NCBI GenBank assembly: GCA_964621215.1
Contig: CAZULF010000001.1
Span: 1-55,971, forward strand
DNA from: CAZULF01 sp964621215
GTDB taxonomy: Bacteria > Pseudomonadota > Gammaproteobacteria > UBA1113
Direction: 5' to 3'
Length of the DNA stretch: 55,971 nucleotides
Positions within the stretch are counted from its first letter, which is position 1; each line of letters opens with the position of its first letter. The position numbers and the translations under genes are program-made. The notes below the pieces were generated by a model that did no database searches, was not told the DNA's origin, and saw only the letters and a program-made list of their open reading frames with translations. Positions 1-8,791 of this stretch are shown in pieces.

Positions 1-1357
1 TAATAAAGGCTATGTCACTGCGCAACAATTAAATGTTCAGCCTGTAAAAGTTGAAAAAATTCAAGAGCCTGGTGGCAAAACAGAAGTCGTGCCTTATGGT
101 CAAAGTTCGCTGGCGAATATTGGTGGATTTGCTGTTATTACCTCACCTTTCTTGCATCCTGAGCAAGAATATAGTGGTGGTGATTTAATGGTTAACTACT
201 CCAGTATTAATAAAGACGTTAACATGATGAAACAACGTCAACAATTTTCTAATGTAATGGCGGCACAAGGTTTTGGTTTGCCTACACGTGGCGGTAGTTT
301 GTTAGAGTTGTCCGGTGAAGTGGAATCTCAAATTAACTCGATTAGAATGTTCAACGGCGAACAAACCTCTGATCTCTATGTTGCTGACGCTGAGCTAGAT
401 ATGCAAGCTTTAATTAATCGTTGGATGACAGCATTTATGTCATTCTCTTACAATAACACACCTAATGCAGTGGGTAGTCGAGTAGGAGGCACAATTAATT
501 TAGATAATGGCTTCTTCACTATTGGTAATTTAAACATAAGTCAATGGCGCTTAACTGCAGGTCAAATGTATGTGCCATTCGGTCAATATAACAGCTTCTT
601 AGTCAGTGATCCGTTGAATAAAGTATTATTCCGTACTAAGAGCCAACCGTTATTAATTGGTTATGGTGTACCAGGCAATGATGGTCTTGCAGTATCAGCC
701 TTTACCTTTAGAGGTAATGCGCATGATAGAGGTAATGCAAACGATCCTAATCCACGTATCAATCAATATGGGGGTGATGCAAATTACCAATTCCATTTAG
801 GTAAGCTAAAAACAGCATTTGGTGCTAGTTATATTGCTGACGTGGCGGATGCTTCCGGTATGCAAAGTAATGGACTGGACGATGGACAATTCGAAGGTTT
901 TGGCGACAATACTGAAACAGAACGTTTGCAACATCTCGTGCCGGGTGTTGATATACGCGCGCTGTTTAATTACGAACGTCTCACCTTAGTCGGTGAGTTT
1001 GATACGGTGACACGGTCGTTTGCCGAGGAAGACTTGAGCTTCAATGGTCATGGCGCATCACCGAAAGCTTACCATATCGAAACGTTTTATGGCTTTGATA
1101 TGTTTTCTAAGCCGTCAACCTTTGCGATTGGTTTTGATCAAACATATCAAGCGTTGGGATTCAATGTGCCGGAACAACGTATTGCAGCGGCATTGAATAC
1201 CTCAATATGGCGCAATACGGTAGCCAGTTTAGAATTACGTCATGACTGGAATTACAGCGAAGATGATTACGCAAGTGGTAATGGAGCTCTCATTAATACG
1301 GTTTCATTAGGCCCAAGTTCGAACGCGATCTTCTTCCAGTTCCAAGTGTATTTCTAA
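1..1357 (+). CDS. Outer membrane porin, DUF3573/LbtU-like (5' partial)
   Basis: The frame is open from the first bases of the window, so the N-terminus lies outside; a GTG at 89 is only an internal possible start. The visible part (about 450 residues) alternates polar and aromatic residues as in an outer membrane beta-barrel and ends in the aromatic pattern FQFQVYF, a typical barrel C-terminus. Segments such as LTAGQMYVPFGQYNSFLVSD and the closing strands resemble the DUF3573 family, whose Legionella member LbtU takes up the siderophore legiobactin. Substrate cannot be read from the sequence; siderophore import or a general porin are both possible. It converges with the XRE regulator across a block of palindromic repeats. 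Confidence 0.72.
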   Translation, partial: NKGYVTAQQLNVQPVKVEKIQEPGGKTEVVPYGQSSLANIGGFAVITSPFLHPEQEYSGGDLMVNYSSINKDVNMMKQRQQFSNVMAAQGFGLPTRGGSLLELSGEVESQINSIRMFNGEQTSDLYVADAELDMQALINRWMTAFMSFSYNNTPNAVGSRVGGTINLDNGFFTIGNLNISQWRLTAGQMYVPFGQYNSFLVSDPLNKVLFRTKSQPLLIGYGVPGNDGLAVSAFTFRGNAHDRGNANDPNPRINQYGGDANYQFHLGKLKTAFGASYIADVADASGMQSNGLDDGQFEGFGDNTETERLQHLVPGVDIRALFNYERLTLVGEFDTVTRSFAEEDLSFNGHGASPKAYHIETFYGFDMFSKPSTFAIGFDQTYQALGFNVPEQRIAAALNTSIWRNTVASLELRHDWNYSEDDYASGNGALINTVSLGPSSNAIFFQFQVYF

Positions 1358-1363
1358 TAGTAC

Positions 1364-1398
1364 GTAGCCCGGATTCCGCTGCGCTGCATCCAGACTAC
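1364..1398. repeat. R1 palindromic repeat (GTAGCC...CTAC), copy 1
   Basis: Short inverted repeat starting GTAGCCCGGATTCCG and ending CATCCAGACTAC. The same family recurs at 1522-1553, 21851-21881, 25396-25473, 27676-27752 and 36867-36901. It lies between convergent genes. Confidence 0.85.
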
Positions 1399-1405
1399 GT
1401 TTTTC

Positions 1406-1486
1406 CGTCGTCCCGCGGCTTGTCCGCGGGATCCAGAGATCTCGATAATCTTCTGGACCCCGTGGACAAGCCACGGGGCGACGGGG
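1406..1486. repeat. R2 palindromic repeat (CGTCGTCCCGCGG...), copy 1
   Basis: Two GC-rich arms, the left CGTCGTCCCGCGGCTTGTCC... and a diverged right arm at about 1451-1486, form an imperfect hairpin. The family recurs at 7651-7727 and around 37660-37793. Its GC content is far above that of the neighbouring genes. Confidence 0.85.
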
Positions 1487-1521
1487 TGAGATGTGAGAAA
1501 TACCGATACTTGTGGGTAAGG

Positions 1522-1553
1522 CCCCGGATTCTGCTGCGCTGCATCCAGACTAC
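1522..1553. repeat. R1 palindromic repeat, copy 2 (supplies a stop codon)
   Basis: Diverged half-copy of R1 with the CATCCAGACTAC end. The CTA at 1550-1552, read on the minus strand as TAG, is the stop codon of the XRE regulator. Confidence 0.8.
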
Positions 1554-2284
1554 GTTTTCTTAAATTTCTTAAGTAATACAGGATTCCAAGGACGGAGTGC
1601 CAAAACAAAAGCAGTGCCTTGACGCTCAGTTAAAGGTTCTTTTAATTCCGCATGCAACAACTCACCAAATTCTTCTGCTAATTGCTTAATTTTCCGCTGC
1701 ATAATGGTATTGGCAGCAGGACTGATCATGCCAATTCGGCAAATCAGCAATTCCTGAGTGTGACTAAATGAGGATTGAAAAAATTCAGCTTGCAATTGCT
1801 TTTGAAAAAATTGCTGAATTGGGCCATTAGGGCGCCAAGCGAAAGAGGGCGCAATCCGCAATTTTATGCGATTATCTGGCATCAAATCAATGATTTTAAA
1901 TTTATCGAGCACGGCTAGTTTTTGAATGCATTCATGTTGTGTTAAACGATATTCGTCAAGAATTGCTTGAAATGAATAGTGGTTTAGTACACATAACGTA
2001 ATTAATAATAATGTAGGATCACTCACAATCAACTCTTCCTGCTCCTGTGATAAGTAATTAATGAGTGGTTGATTGCTTACTTGATAACGAAAAAAATCAT
2101 TTAAATCCATATCGAGTAGTTGGCAAATTTTTTCGAGTCGCTCTAGGGTCAATTGTCCTTTAGATAATAATCGCTTCACACTGGCTTCCGATAAATGTAA
2201 ATGCTTAGCAATATCTTGGTAGGTTTTGCCATGTACACGTAATAGTTGCTTTAGTGAAGTTAGTACCGACGGCATTGTGTTCAT
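1550..2284 (-). CDS. XRE-family helix-turn-helix transcriptional regulator
   Basis: A 244-residue protein. Residues about 5-65 form a Cro/CI-type helix-turn-helix (TYQDIAKHLHLSEASVKRLL), followed by about 180 residues with no domain I can name; these probably sense a ligand or form oligomers. I chose the ATG at 2284 because AAGGAA lies just upstream and the HTH follows at once; the longer frame to 2419 has no ribosome binding site and runs into the opposing promoter region. It is divergent from the five-gene biosynthetic cluster, with about 150 bp between them, so it may regulate that cluster and itself. Its last codon and TAG stop lie in a palindromic repeat. Confidence 0.85.
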   Translation of the reverse strand: MNTMPSVLTSLKQLLRVHGKTYQDIAKHLHLSEASVKRLLSKGQLTLERLEKICQLLDMDLNDFFRYQVSNQPLINYLSQEQEELIVSDPTLLLITLCVLNHYSFQAILDEYRLTQHECIQKLAVLDKFKIIDLMPDNRIKLRIAPSFAWRPNGPIQQFFQKQLQAEFFQSSFSHTQELLICRIGMISPAANTIMQRKIKQLAEEFGELLHAELKEPLTERQGTAFVLALRPWNPVLLKKFKKT

Positions 2285-2319
2285 AGGTTTGTTCCTTCTG
2301 TCGTGACAACACACGAAAG

Positions 2320-2331
2320 TATTATATAATA
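2320..2331. promoter_or_regulatory. AT-rich palindrome over the regulator -10 region
   Basis: TATTATATAATA is a perfect 12-bp palindrome. Read on the minus strand it contains TATAAT about 37 bases before the regulator start, so it can be the regulator's -10 box and a self-binding operator. The operator role is inferred from position only. Confidence 0.4.
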
Positions 2332-2371
2332 ATACCATTAGTATATATATAGTATAAAAACGCTTTTTTAG

Positions 2372-2400
2372 TTGCAAAAAATTAGCCTGACCGTTATTAT
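2372..2400 (+). promoter_or_regulatory. Sigma-70-type promoter of the biosynthetic cluster
   Basis: TTGCAA (2372-2377), a 17-bp spacer, then TATTAT (2395-2400), placed 37 bases before the first gene start. Four of six bases match in each box at the ideal spacing. Confidence 0.6.
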
Positions 2401-2436
2401 GAACAAAATTTAAACACAAAGATGATGAGGTTTTTT

Positions 2437-3438
2437 ATGAAACAGGCAAAACACAAAATACAGATTTTGGGAACCGGCAAGTATTTACCCCAGCGCCTAA
2501 TCCCTTCCTCTGAAATTGACCATACTATGGGCTTACCTGAAGGCACAACAGAGAGAACATGTGGTGTGAGGCAACGCTATTATGCTGAGCATGAAACCGC
2601 CTCAGAAATGGCCGTTAAAGCTATTGAGGCCGCACTTCAACGCAGTCAACTTTCAATAGACGATATTGACTGCATTATCTCTGCCAGCGGTACTATGGAA
2701 CAGGCTATTCCTTGCAACGCGACCAAAGTGGCTGCATTGCTAAGTAAACAGCGAGCTATGCCTTGTTTTGATATCAATATGACTTGTTTGGGTGCCTTAA
2801 TGGCCTTGCAAGTTTCCAGTCAATTTATTAGCTCGGGCGCATACAAACATATTATTATTTTCGCTAGCGATATTGCATCAGTTGGCATCGATTGGAAAAA
2901 TCTGGAAACCGGTGGAATTTTTGGTGACGGTGCTGCAGCTATTGTTTTAGGTCCAAGTAAAGATCAAGCACACCAATCGCTGATTAGCGCACACTTCGCT
3001 ACCTTTACTGAGGGTGTGGCGATGTGTGAAATTAAGGGTGCTGGTACCAAGTTGCATCCAAGAAAAGTGCAAGGTGATTATGCAGATTTATGTATGTTTC
3101 AAATGCAAGGGAAAGAAATTTATCGATTAGCTACCACACAATTATCAGGTTTTGTTGAGCAAGCATTAGCGAAAGCAGATTTAGAGTTGCAAGATATTAC
3201 CTGGGTGGTGCCGCATCAAGCCAGTCCGGGTGCGTTGAAGCATATTCAGAAGAAACTAAAAGTGAAAGACTCACATTTTATTAATATTGTTGCTGATCAT
3301 GGTAATCAAATTGCAGCCTCTATCTTAACGGCATTACATGAATTATTCACTACACGTACCCTAAAAAGTCAAGAAAAAATCATGTTATTGGGTACCGGTG
3401 CCGGATTAAGCATGGGCGTGATTATTTTGGAGATGTAA
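2437..3438 (+). CDS. FabH/OleA-like 3-oxoacyl-ACP synthase III
   Basis: Thiolase-fold condensing enzyme of 333 residues. The active Cys is C117 in DINMTCLGAL; H260 (VPHQAS) and N290 (HGNQIAAS) complete the Cys-His-Asn triad of ketoacyl synthase III, and the GTGAGLSMG glycine loop is near the C-terminus. The family condenses an acyl-CoA or acyl-ACP with malonyl-ACP or a second acyl group. The start at 2437 follows GATGAGG by six bases; ATGs at 2422 and 2425 are in frame but poorly placed. One base separates its stop from the epimerase start, so it leads the operon. Location away from fabD/fabG/acpP argues against a housekeeping FabH and for specialised acyl-chain or beta-keto product synthesis. 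Confidence 0.88.
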   Translation: MKQAKHKIQILGTGKYLPQRLIPSSEIDHTMGLPEGTTERTCGVRQRYYAEHETASEMAVKAIEAALQRSQLSIDDIDCIISASGTMEQAIPCNATKVAALLSKQRAMPCFDINMTCLGALMALQVSSQFISSGAYKHIIIFASDIASVGIDWKNLETGGIFGDGAAAIVLGPSKDQAHQSLISAHFATFTEGVAMCEIKGAGTKLHPRKVQGDYADLCMFQMQGKEIYRLATTQLSGFVEQALAKADLELQDITWVVPHQASPGALKHIQKKLKVKDSHFINIVADHGNQIAASILTALHELFTTRTLKSQEKIMLLGTGAGLSMGVIILEM

Positions 3439-3439
3439 A

Positions 3440-4420
3440 ATGAAAGCGATTATTACTGGTGCAACGGGATTTTTAGGTCGTCATTTAATTGAATATTTAG
3501 ATGGCAAAGGATGGCAAATAATTGCAGTAGGACGTAATGAAGCAGTCGCTAAACAATGGCAACAGAGTCATATTCGTTTTAAAAAAGTAGACTTATGTAA
3601 TAGCAAAGAAGTAATGGCGGAATTTGAATCAGCAGATGTCGTATTTCATTGTGCAGCGTTATCCTCGGTATGGGGTGACTATCAAAGTTTTTATGATGCC
3701 AATGTGATAGCAACTCAACATGTTATTCAGGCATGCCATTTACATGGAGTTAAACGATTAGTTTATGTTTCTACGCCTAGCATCTATTTTGATTATCACG
3801 ATCGTTTAAATATAAAAGAAACAGATGCTCTGCCTAAGAAATTTGTTAATGCCTATGCGAAAACTAAATATTTAGCCGAGCAGCTAATTAGTAAAGCAAA
3901 TACACATATTGAAACAGTTATTATTCGGCCGCGAGGATTATTCGGTGAATATGACACCAGCATTATGCCGAGAATTCTTAAATTAGCACGTAAAGGGTTA
4001 CTTCCTAAATTTAAGTCGAATGGTAATTTAGTGGATTTAACCTATGTTGTTAATGTTGCACACAGTCTTTATCTTGCAGCTATTACACCGAAAGCGGCAG
4101 GGCAAATATATAATATTACCAATGCTGAGTCAGTCGTATTAGAAGATAATATCCAGCATATATTGTCAGAACTTAATATTCAAACAAAATGGGTACGTCT
4201 TCCTATAGGATTATTATTAAATTTAGCAACAGTTTTGGAGCTGTGTTATCGACTGTTTAGTAAAAAGGAACCGCCTATAACACGATACAGTCTTGGGGTG
4301 TTAGCCTTTTCACAGACATTATGTATTGATAAAGCGCGCGCCGAGCTCAGATATGCTCCAATATACTCAATTAACCAAGGTATTGAATACTATGTTAGAT
4401 GGCATGAACAGCAAAATTAA
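3440..4420 (+). CDS. NAD(P)-dependent epimerase / 3-beta-HSD-type extended SDR
   Basis: A 326-residue extended short-chain dehydrogenase. The nucleotide-binding GATGFLG motif is at residues 7-13, and the catalytic Y139-x3-K143 pair sits in AYAKTKYLAEQ with serine/threonine at 111-112. The fold and motifs match sugar epimerases and 3-beta-hydroxysteroid/OleD-type dehydrogenases. Next to a FabH-like synthase, reduction of a beta-keto intermediate is the simplest role, by analogy with the OleA-OleD pair of olefin synthesis; that is inference. Its stop overlaps the next gene start by 17 bp. Confidence 0.87.
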   Translation: MKAIITGATGFLGRHLIEYLDGKGWQIIAVGRNEAVAKQWQQSHIRFKKVDLCNSKEVMAEFESADVVFHCAALSSVWGDYQSFYDANVIATQHVIQACHLHGVKRLVYVSTPSIYFDYHDRLNIKETDALPKKFVNAYAKTKYLAEQLISKANTHIETVIIRPRGLFGEYDTSIMPRILKLARKGLLPKFKSNGNLVDLTYVVNVAHSLYLAAITPKAAGQIYNITNAESVVLEDNIQHILSELNIQTKWVRLPIGLLLNLATVLELCYRLFSKKEPPITRYSLGVLAFSQTLCIDKARAELRYAPIYSINQGIEYYVRWHEQQN

Positions 4421-5243
4421 ACTATTAAAAGTGGGTCATTGCACACATCCGCAAGCTATAGTTATGCGCGGAGGAAAGTGGAAGAAACAAATATTTCCAG
4501 CATTAGTGGGCTTAATTGATCATCCGCAACAAGGTTATATTTTGTTTGATACAGGATATTCGCCCAATTTCATGCGAGAGACGAAAAACTTTCCCGAATG
4601 CCTATATCGATATTTAACGCCAGTCTGTCTGCATAAAGATGAAAACATAGTCAATCAGTTACAAAAACTACATATTCATCCAGATAAAATTAAGCATGTT
4701 ATTATTTCACATTTCCATGCCGATCATATTTCCGCATTAAGTGAATTTAAGCAAGCCGTGTATTGGTGCTCACAACGCGCTTGGACAGACTTTAACAAAA
4801 AAAAGCGCTGGACAGGATTGATGAAAGGGTATTTACCGGCGTTATTACCCAGCGACTTTTCTGAACGAGTTAAATTTATTGAAGAAACTTCATCGTGCAC
4901 GTTGCCGAATGCACTCATGCCATTTACGCAAGGGTGGGATTTATTTGGAGATGGTCTTTGCCGAATGATCGATTTGCCGGGACATGCCGCAGGGCATATG
5001 GGTTTGCTTTATGAGAGTAAAAATCAACGACCACTATTTATGATTGCAGATGCTTGTTGGAGCATAGAAGCGTTAATTCAAAAACGCCGTCCACGTTGTT
5101 TAGCTTATTGGTTATTTGACAGCAAAACTGCTTATGACACTACCATGCTGTGGTTAACGCAATTATATGAAAGGAACACAGTATTAATAATGCCATCGCA
5201 TTGTGCAATAAGTTATGAAAGGTGGGAAAATGAAAACAGTTAG
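4404..5243 (+). CDS. Metallo-beta-lactamase-fold hydrolase
   Basis: A 279-residue protein with the zinc-binding signature HFHADH (H103, H105, D107, H108), plus DLPGHAAGHMG and a late PSHC histidine that fit the remaining ligands. MBL-fold enzymes hydrolyse thioesters, lactones and other esters. I chose ATG 4404 because the fold begins soon after it; upstream in-frame ATGs lie deeper inside the epimerase gene, and no ribosome binding site is strong here. The overlap suggests translational coupling. In the cluster it may release a thioester- or lactone-bound product. Confidence 0.83.
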   Translation: MNSKIKLLKVGHCTHPQAIVMRGGKWKKQIFPALVGLIDHPQQGYILFDTGYSPNFMRETKNFPECLYRYLTPVCLHKDENIVNQLQKLHIHPDKIKHVIISHFHADHISALSEFKQAVYWCSQRAWTDFNKKKRWTGLMKGYLPALLPSDFSERVKFIEETSSCTLPNALMPFTQGWDLFGDGLCRMIDLPGHAAGHMGLLYESKNQRPLFMIADACWSIEALIQKRRPRCLAYWLFDSKTAYDTTMLWLTQLYERNTVLIMPSHCAISYERWENENS

Positions 5244-6522
5244 GTTCAAGCTGAAAGTTTTACTTTCCTATTATCAAACAAAATTTCTATCTTTTAGAGA
5301 TAGAGCAACGCTTGATGCTTGGCAAAAAAAGCAATTAAAAAAATACGCTAAAAAAGTGTTGCAGTATTCCCCATATTATATGCAATATTGCAACAAAGAT
5401 TTTTCCGACTGGCCTGTTATCAATAAAGCGATTCATATGGATAATTTTGATAAAATCAATACAGTTAATGTCACCAAAAAACAAGTAATGCGGGTAGCGA
5501 CTAACGCTGAAAGCAGTCGTGTTTTTAATGAAAAAATTGGAAATATTACTGTTGGCTTATCCTCAGGTACAAGCGGCAATCGTGGTATATTTCTGACTAG
5601 CGAAAGTGAGCAGGCAAACTGGGCTGGCGTGGTTTTGGCGAAAGTATTACCCTCGCTACGACAGAAGCAAAGAGTAGCATTGTTTTTACGCGCAAATAAT
5701 AATTTATATGAAAGCGTGAATCAATCTAGAATTAAGTTTCAATTCTTTGATTTGCTGTTGCCATTTGAGCATCTGATATCATCTTTAGTTGAATTTAAGC
5801 CAACAGTTCTTGTCGCACCCGCAAGTGTGTTGGTTTTATTAGCCAGGTCAGCAGTAAAAATAAATCCGGTAAAAATTGTCTCTGTTGCAGAAGTGTTGCA
5901 TGAGGATCAAAAAAACATTATTGAAAATTATTTCAAACTACCAGTGCATCAAATTTACCAATGTACAGAAGGATTTTTGGCAGTCACGTGCAAGAGAGGT
6001 AACTTACATCTGAATGAAGATATGGTATTTATAGAAAAAGCATGGCTGGATGAAGATCAACGCGCTTTTTATCCCATCATCACAGATTTTCGACGGGTAT
6101 CACAACCGATAGTTCGCTATAAACTAGATGATGTACTTATCGAAGATACAACACCATGCCCCTGCGGATCGGTTTTCACTCGCATTAAAAAAATAGTAGG
6201 GCGTTGTGATGATATTCTTCAACTTACGACTATAAATGGAGAAACTATTTCAGTATTTCCAGACTTTATCTGTAGAGCGATTATTTTAAGTAATGAAAGA
6301 TTTACTCATTTTCAAGTAATTCAGACTGGAACTAATAAGCTACGAATTAGCTTGCCAGCTATGCAAGAAGATCTGTTTCCCTTGATGGCACAAAGTTTAA
6401 ATCAATTATTTATAAAGTTAAATATTATTACTCCAGACTATGAGTTTTGTGAGATTTCTCAGCGACCGTATGCTGTTAAAGAACGACGTGTTATTTGCCA
6501 ATTAGGAGAAAACTATGTGTAA
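5230..6522 (+). CDS. Adenylate-forming enzyme, F390-synthetase / PaaK-related
   Basis: A 430-residue member of the AMP-forming superfamily. The phosphate-binding loop SSGTSGNRG is at residues 111-119, and YQCTEG and CPCGS...RCDDIL near the C-terminus match phenylacetate-CoA-ligase/F390-synthetase relatives. The family activates a carboxylate with ATP for transfer to CoA, a carrier or an amine. AAAGGTGGG directly precedes ATG 5230, favouring it over 5215. It overlaps the hydrolase by 14 bp and the ATP-grasp gene by 8 bp. No carrier-protein gene is visible in the cluster, so the acceptor is unknown. Confidence 0.83.
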   Translation: MKTVRFKLKVLLSYYQTKFLSFRDRATLDAWQKKQLKKYAKKVLQYSPYYMQYCNKDFSDWPVINKAIHMDNFDKINTVNVTKKQVMRVATNAESSRVFNEKIGNITVGLSSGTSGNRGIFLTSESEQANWAGVVLAKVLPSLRQKQRVALFLRANNNLYESVNQSRIKFQFFDLLLPFEHLISSLVEFKPTVLVAPASVLVLLARSAVKINPVKIVSVAEVLHEDQKNIIENYFKLPVHQIYQCTEGFLAVTCKRGNLHLNEDMVFIEKAWLDEDQRAFYPIITDFRRVSQPIVRYKLDDVLIEDTTPCPCGSVFTRIKKIVGRCDDILQLTTINGETISVFPDFICRAIILSNERFTHFQVIQTGTNKLRISLPAMQEDLFPLMAQSLNQLFIKLNIITPDYEFCEISQRPYAVKERRVICQLGENYV

Positions 6523-7735
6523 ACTTTTATTGACCGGCGCCAGAGCCCCAGTGACCTTAGATTTAGCTAGGAACTTGCATAAATTTAACCATACGGTTTA
6601 TGTTGCCGACTGTTGGAAATTTCCCATAGCAAGACATACCAATACAGTGAGCGGTGCTTATGAATTAATAAGCCCTAGAGAAAATTTAACAAAATTTAAA
6701 AGTCAATTGATACACATTATTAGAGAAAACAACATTGATTTCCTTGTGCCAACCTGTGAAGAGGTATTTTATATTGCAAGAATAAAAAATGAACTATCGC
6801 AATATTGTAAGGTAATTTGTCCTGATTTTGATTTAATTTCCCAGTTACACAGCAAACGCCATATTTTAACTCTAGCAGAGGGTTGTGGCGTAGGCATACC
6901 AATAACAGCTGTTTTCACAAGAGATGATATTAATGAAGTAAATAACAATTTAAATAATTACATCATCAAGCGTGAATACGGGCGTTTTGGCGTTTCAGTG
7001 TGGTGTAATTTAACAGAAGATTTGATTGATGAGTTATCACATAGCGATCAAACCTTATTATTACAACAAAAAATTGCAGGCGAAGAATTTTGTACCTATA
7101 CTATTGCCCATAATGGTGAGGTAATGGCACATGCATGCTATCAACCTATCTATAGAATCCAAGATTCGGCATCGATGTATTTCAAACCCATTCAGCATGA
7201 AAAAATTGAGAAATTTGTTACAGCCTTTGTTAAAAGACATAACATATCAGGTCAGGTTGCTTTTGATATTAAAGAACATGACAATGAAATTTATTTAATT
7301 GAATGTAATCCCCGAACTAACAGTGGGTTACATTTGCTGACTCTTAATGATTTAGGGGCTGCTCTGGCTGGTAAAACTAAAGCAACACAGGTGCAAACCC
7401 AGCCCGCTATGTTAGGGTATGCGATGTGGTTAAGTAGTTTCCCAAGGGCGTTACTTGCTGGAAAAATTAAGCAATGGCTCCAGGATTACAAAGCTGCGCG
7501 TGAAGTAGTGTATTTAAAACAGGATAAATCGTTGTTTTTCTATCAGTGCTTAGCCATTTGTGAGTGGATATATAAAAGTTGCAAACACAGAGTGAATCTG
7601 AGAGAAGTATCAACTTTCGACATAGAATGGAACGGGGACGAAATATCTTTCGTCGTCCCGCGGCTTGTCCGCGGGATCCAGAACACATCAAGAAGCATGG
7701 ATCCCGCGGACAAGCCGCGGGACGACGAGATTTAG
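6515..7735 (+). CDS. ATP-grasp ligase with a palindrome-derived C-terminal tail
   Basis: A 406-residue ATP-grasp protein. The N-terminal pre-ATP-grasp domain starts LLTGARAPVTLDLA; YIIKREYG supplies the ATP-binding lysine region and LIECNPRTNSGLHLL the Mg-binding Glu/Asn/Arg set. ATP-grasp enzymes join a carboxylate to an amine or thiol through an acyl phosphate. TTAGGAGAA precedes the ATG. The last 27 residues (VVPRLVRGIQ... to the end) come almost wholly from an R2 palindrome at 7651-7727, so the ancestral protein was probably about 379 residues. It is last in the cluster and its stop overlaps that of the convergent protease gene by a few bases. Confidence 0.83.
   Translation: MCKLLLTGARAPVTLDLARNLHKFNHTVYVADCWKFPIARHTNTVSGAYELISPRENLTKFKSQLIHIIRENNIDFLVPTCEEVFYIARIKNELSQYCKVICPDFDLISQLHSKRHILTLAEGCGVGIPITAVFTRDDINEVNNNLNNYIIKREYGRFGVSVWCNLTEDLIDELSHSDQTLLLQQKIAGEEFCTYTIAHNGEVMAHACYQPIYRIQDSASMYFKPIQHEKIEKFVTAFVKRHNISGQVAFDIKEHDNEIYLIECNPRTNSGLHLLTLNDLGAALAGKTKATQVQTQPAMLGYAMWLSSFPRALLAGKIKQWLQDYKAAREVVYLKQDKSLFFYQCLAICEWIYKSCKHRVNLREVSTFDIEWNGDEISFVVPRLVRGIQNTSRSMDPADKPRDDEI
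7651..7727. repeat. R2 palindrome inside the ATP-grasp coding 3' end
   Basis: Two arms of 30 bases (7651-7680 and 7698-7727) are perfect reverse complements around a 17-base loop. It is in frame and read through, adding residues to the ATP-grasp protein; the stop TAG falls just after it. Confidence 0.95.
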
Positions 7736-8712
7736 GATAGCATACCAGCTTGAGTAATTTTGCTAAAAATTCGAGAGCACTTTTGTGGTAAAGATTCCGG
7801 CGTGCGATAACACACTTCATAAATATCTTTATTCTGACTAGCCTCAAGCAAGTAATCATCAGATGTGCCAATTTTATCGATTAAGCGTAAATCAAAGGCT
7901 TGGGTGCCTAACCAATACTCACCCGTAGCCACTTTATTAATATCTAATTGTGGGCGGTATTCTTGCACAAAGTTTTTAAACAATTCATGAGTTTTATCGA
8001 TTTCTTCCTGCATTTTTTCTCGATCTTTATTGGTGTTTTCACCAAATAGCGTGAGAGTTCGTTTGTATTCGCCCCCAGATAGTTGCTCAAAATCAATATT
8101 GTGCTTTTTTAGAAATTTATGAAAATTAGGTAATTGCATTAACACGCCAATCGAGCCAACAATAGCAAAAGGTGCTGCAATGATTTGGTTGGCAACACAG
8201 GCCATCATATAGCCACCGCTGGCAGCGACTTTATCCACAATAATCGTTAATGGGATATTTCTTTGACGCAAACGGGCTAGTTGTGAAGCGCATAAGCCAT
8301 AGGTATGCACGACACCGCCACCACTTTCCACGGTAACCACGACTTCATCCGCGGGGGTTGCCACAGTTAAAATGGCAGTAATTTTTTCGCGTAACTCAGT
8401 GACTTGCGTTGCACGCATATCACCAGTAAAGTTAAGATAAAATAATTTTTTACGATTTTTTTGTTTTAGCGTTTCTTTAGTGCTTTTTAATTCTTTAATT
8501 AATAATTTCAATTGTTTTTTGTTAAGTGTAGCTTCGTGTAAAATATTTTTCACATTAGTATATTTAGTATTGATATGTTTGATTTTAATTTTGTTGGTAT
8601 CTTTCTCTTTTGATTTAGATAAAGCCAATATGCCGACTATAGTCAATAAAATAGCGGCAACAAAAGTTAAGGTTTTCAGTAAAAATAAACCATAAGCAGT
8701 GAGGAAATGCAT
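7732..8712 (-). CDS. sohB: SohB-type inner membrane serine protease (S49 family)
   Basis: A 326-residue protein. A hydrophobic segment at residues 8-32 anchors it, a lysine-rich coiled stretch follows to about 88, and the S49 protease domain runs from about 90 to the end. The nucleophile is S165 in VAASGGYMM and the general base is K217 in GGEYKRTLT, as in SohB/SppA, which degrade signal peptides and misfolded membrane proteins. Length fits SohB (about 350). It is convergent with the ATP-grasp gene and their ends overlap slightly. Confidence 0.88.
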   Translation of the reverse strand: MHFLTAYGLFLLKTLTFVAAILLTIVGILALSKSKEKDTNKIKIKHINTKYTNVKNILHEATLNKKQLKLLIKELKSTKETLKQKNRKKLFYLNFTGDMRATQVTELREKITAILTVATPADEVVVTVESGGGVVHTYGLCASQLARLRQRNIPLTIIVDKVAASGGYMMACVANQIIAAPFAIVGSIGVLMQLPNFHKFLKKHNIDFEQLSGGEYKRTLTLFGENTNKDREKMQEEIDKTHELFKNFVQEYRPQLDINKVATGEYWLGTQAFDLRLIDKIGTSDDYLLEASQNKDIYEVCYRTPESLPQKCSRIFSKITQAGMLS

Positions 8713-8740
8713 ATTTAGCTCCTGTGATTAATTCGTTTCG

Positions 8741-8786
8741 GTTGCCTGGATGGATGCCAGCGAAGGCTGGCATCCATCCAGGCTAC
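8741..8786. repeat. R3 palindrome (GCCTGGATGGATGCCAG stem)
   Basis: A perfect 17-bp stem (8744-8760 with 8767-8783) and a six-base loop CGAAGG. The loop-proximal core CCAGCGAAGGCTGG is shared with the repeat at 19541-19568. It sits between the GGDEF-EAL gene end and sohB start on the same strand; no U tract follows, so a terminator role is unsure. Confidence 0.85.
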
Positions 8787-8791
8787 AAAGA

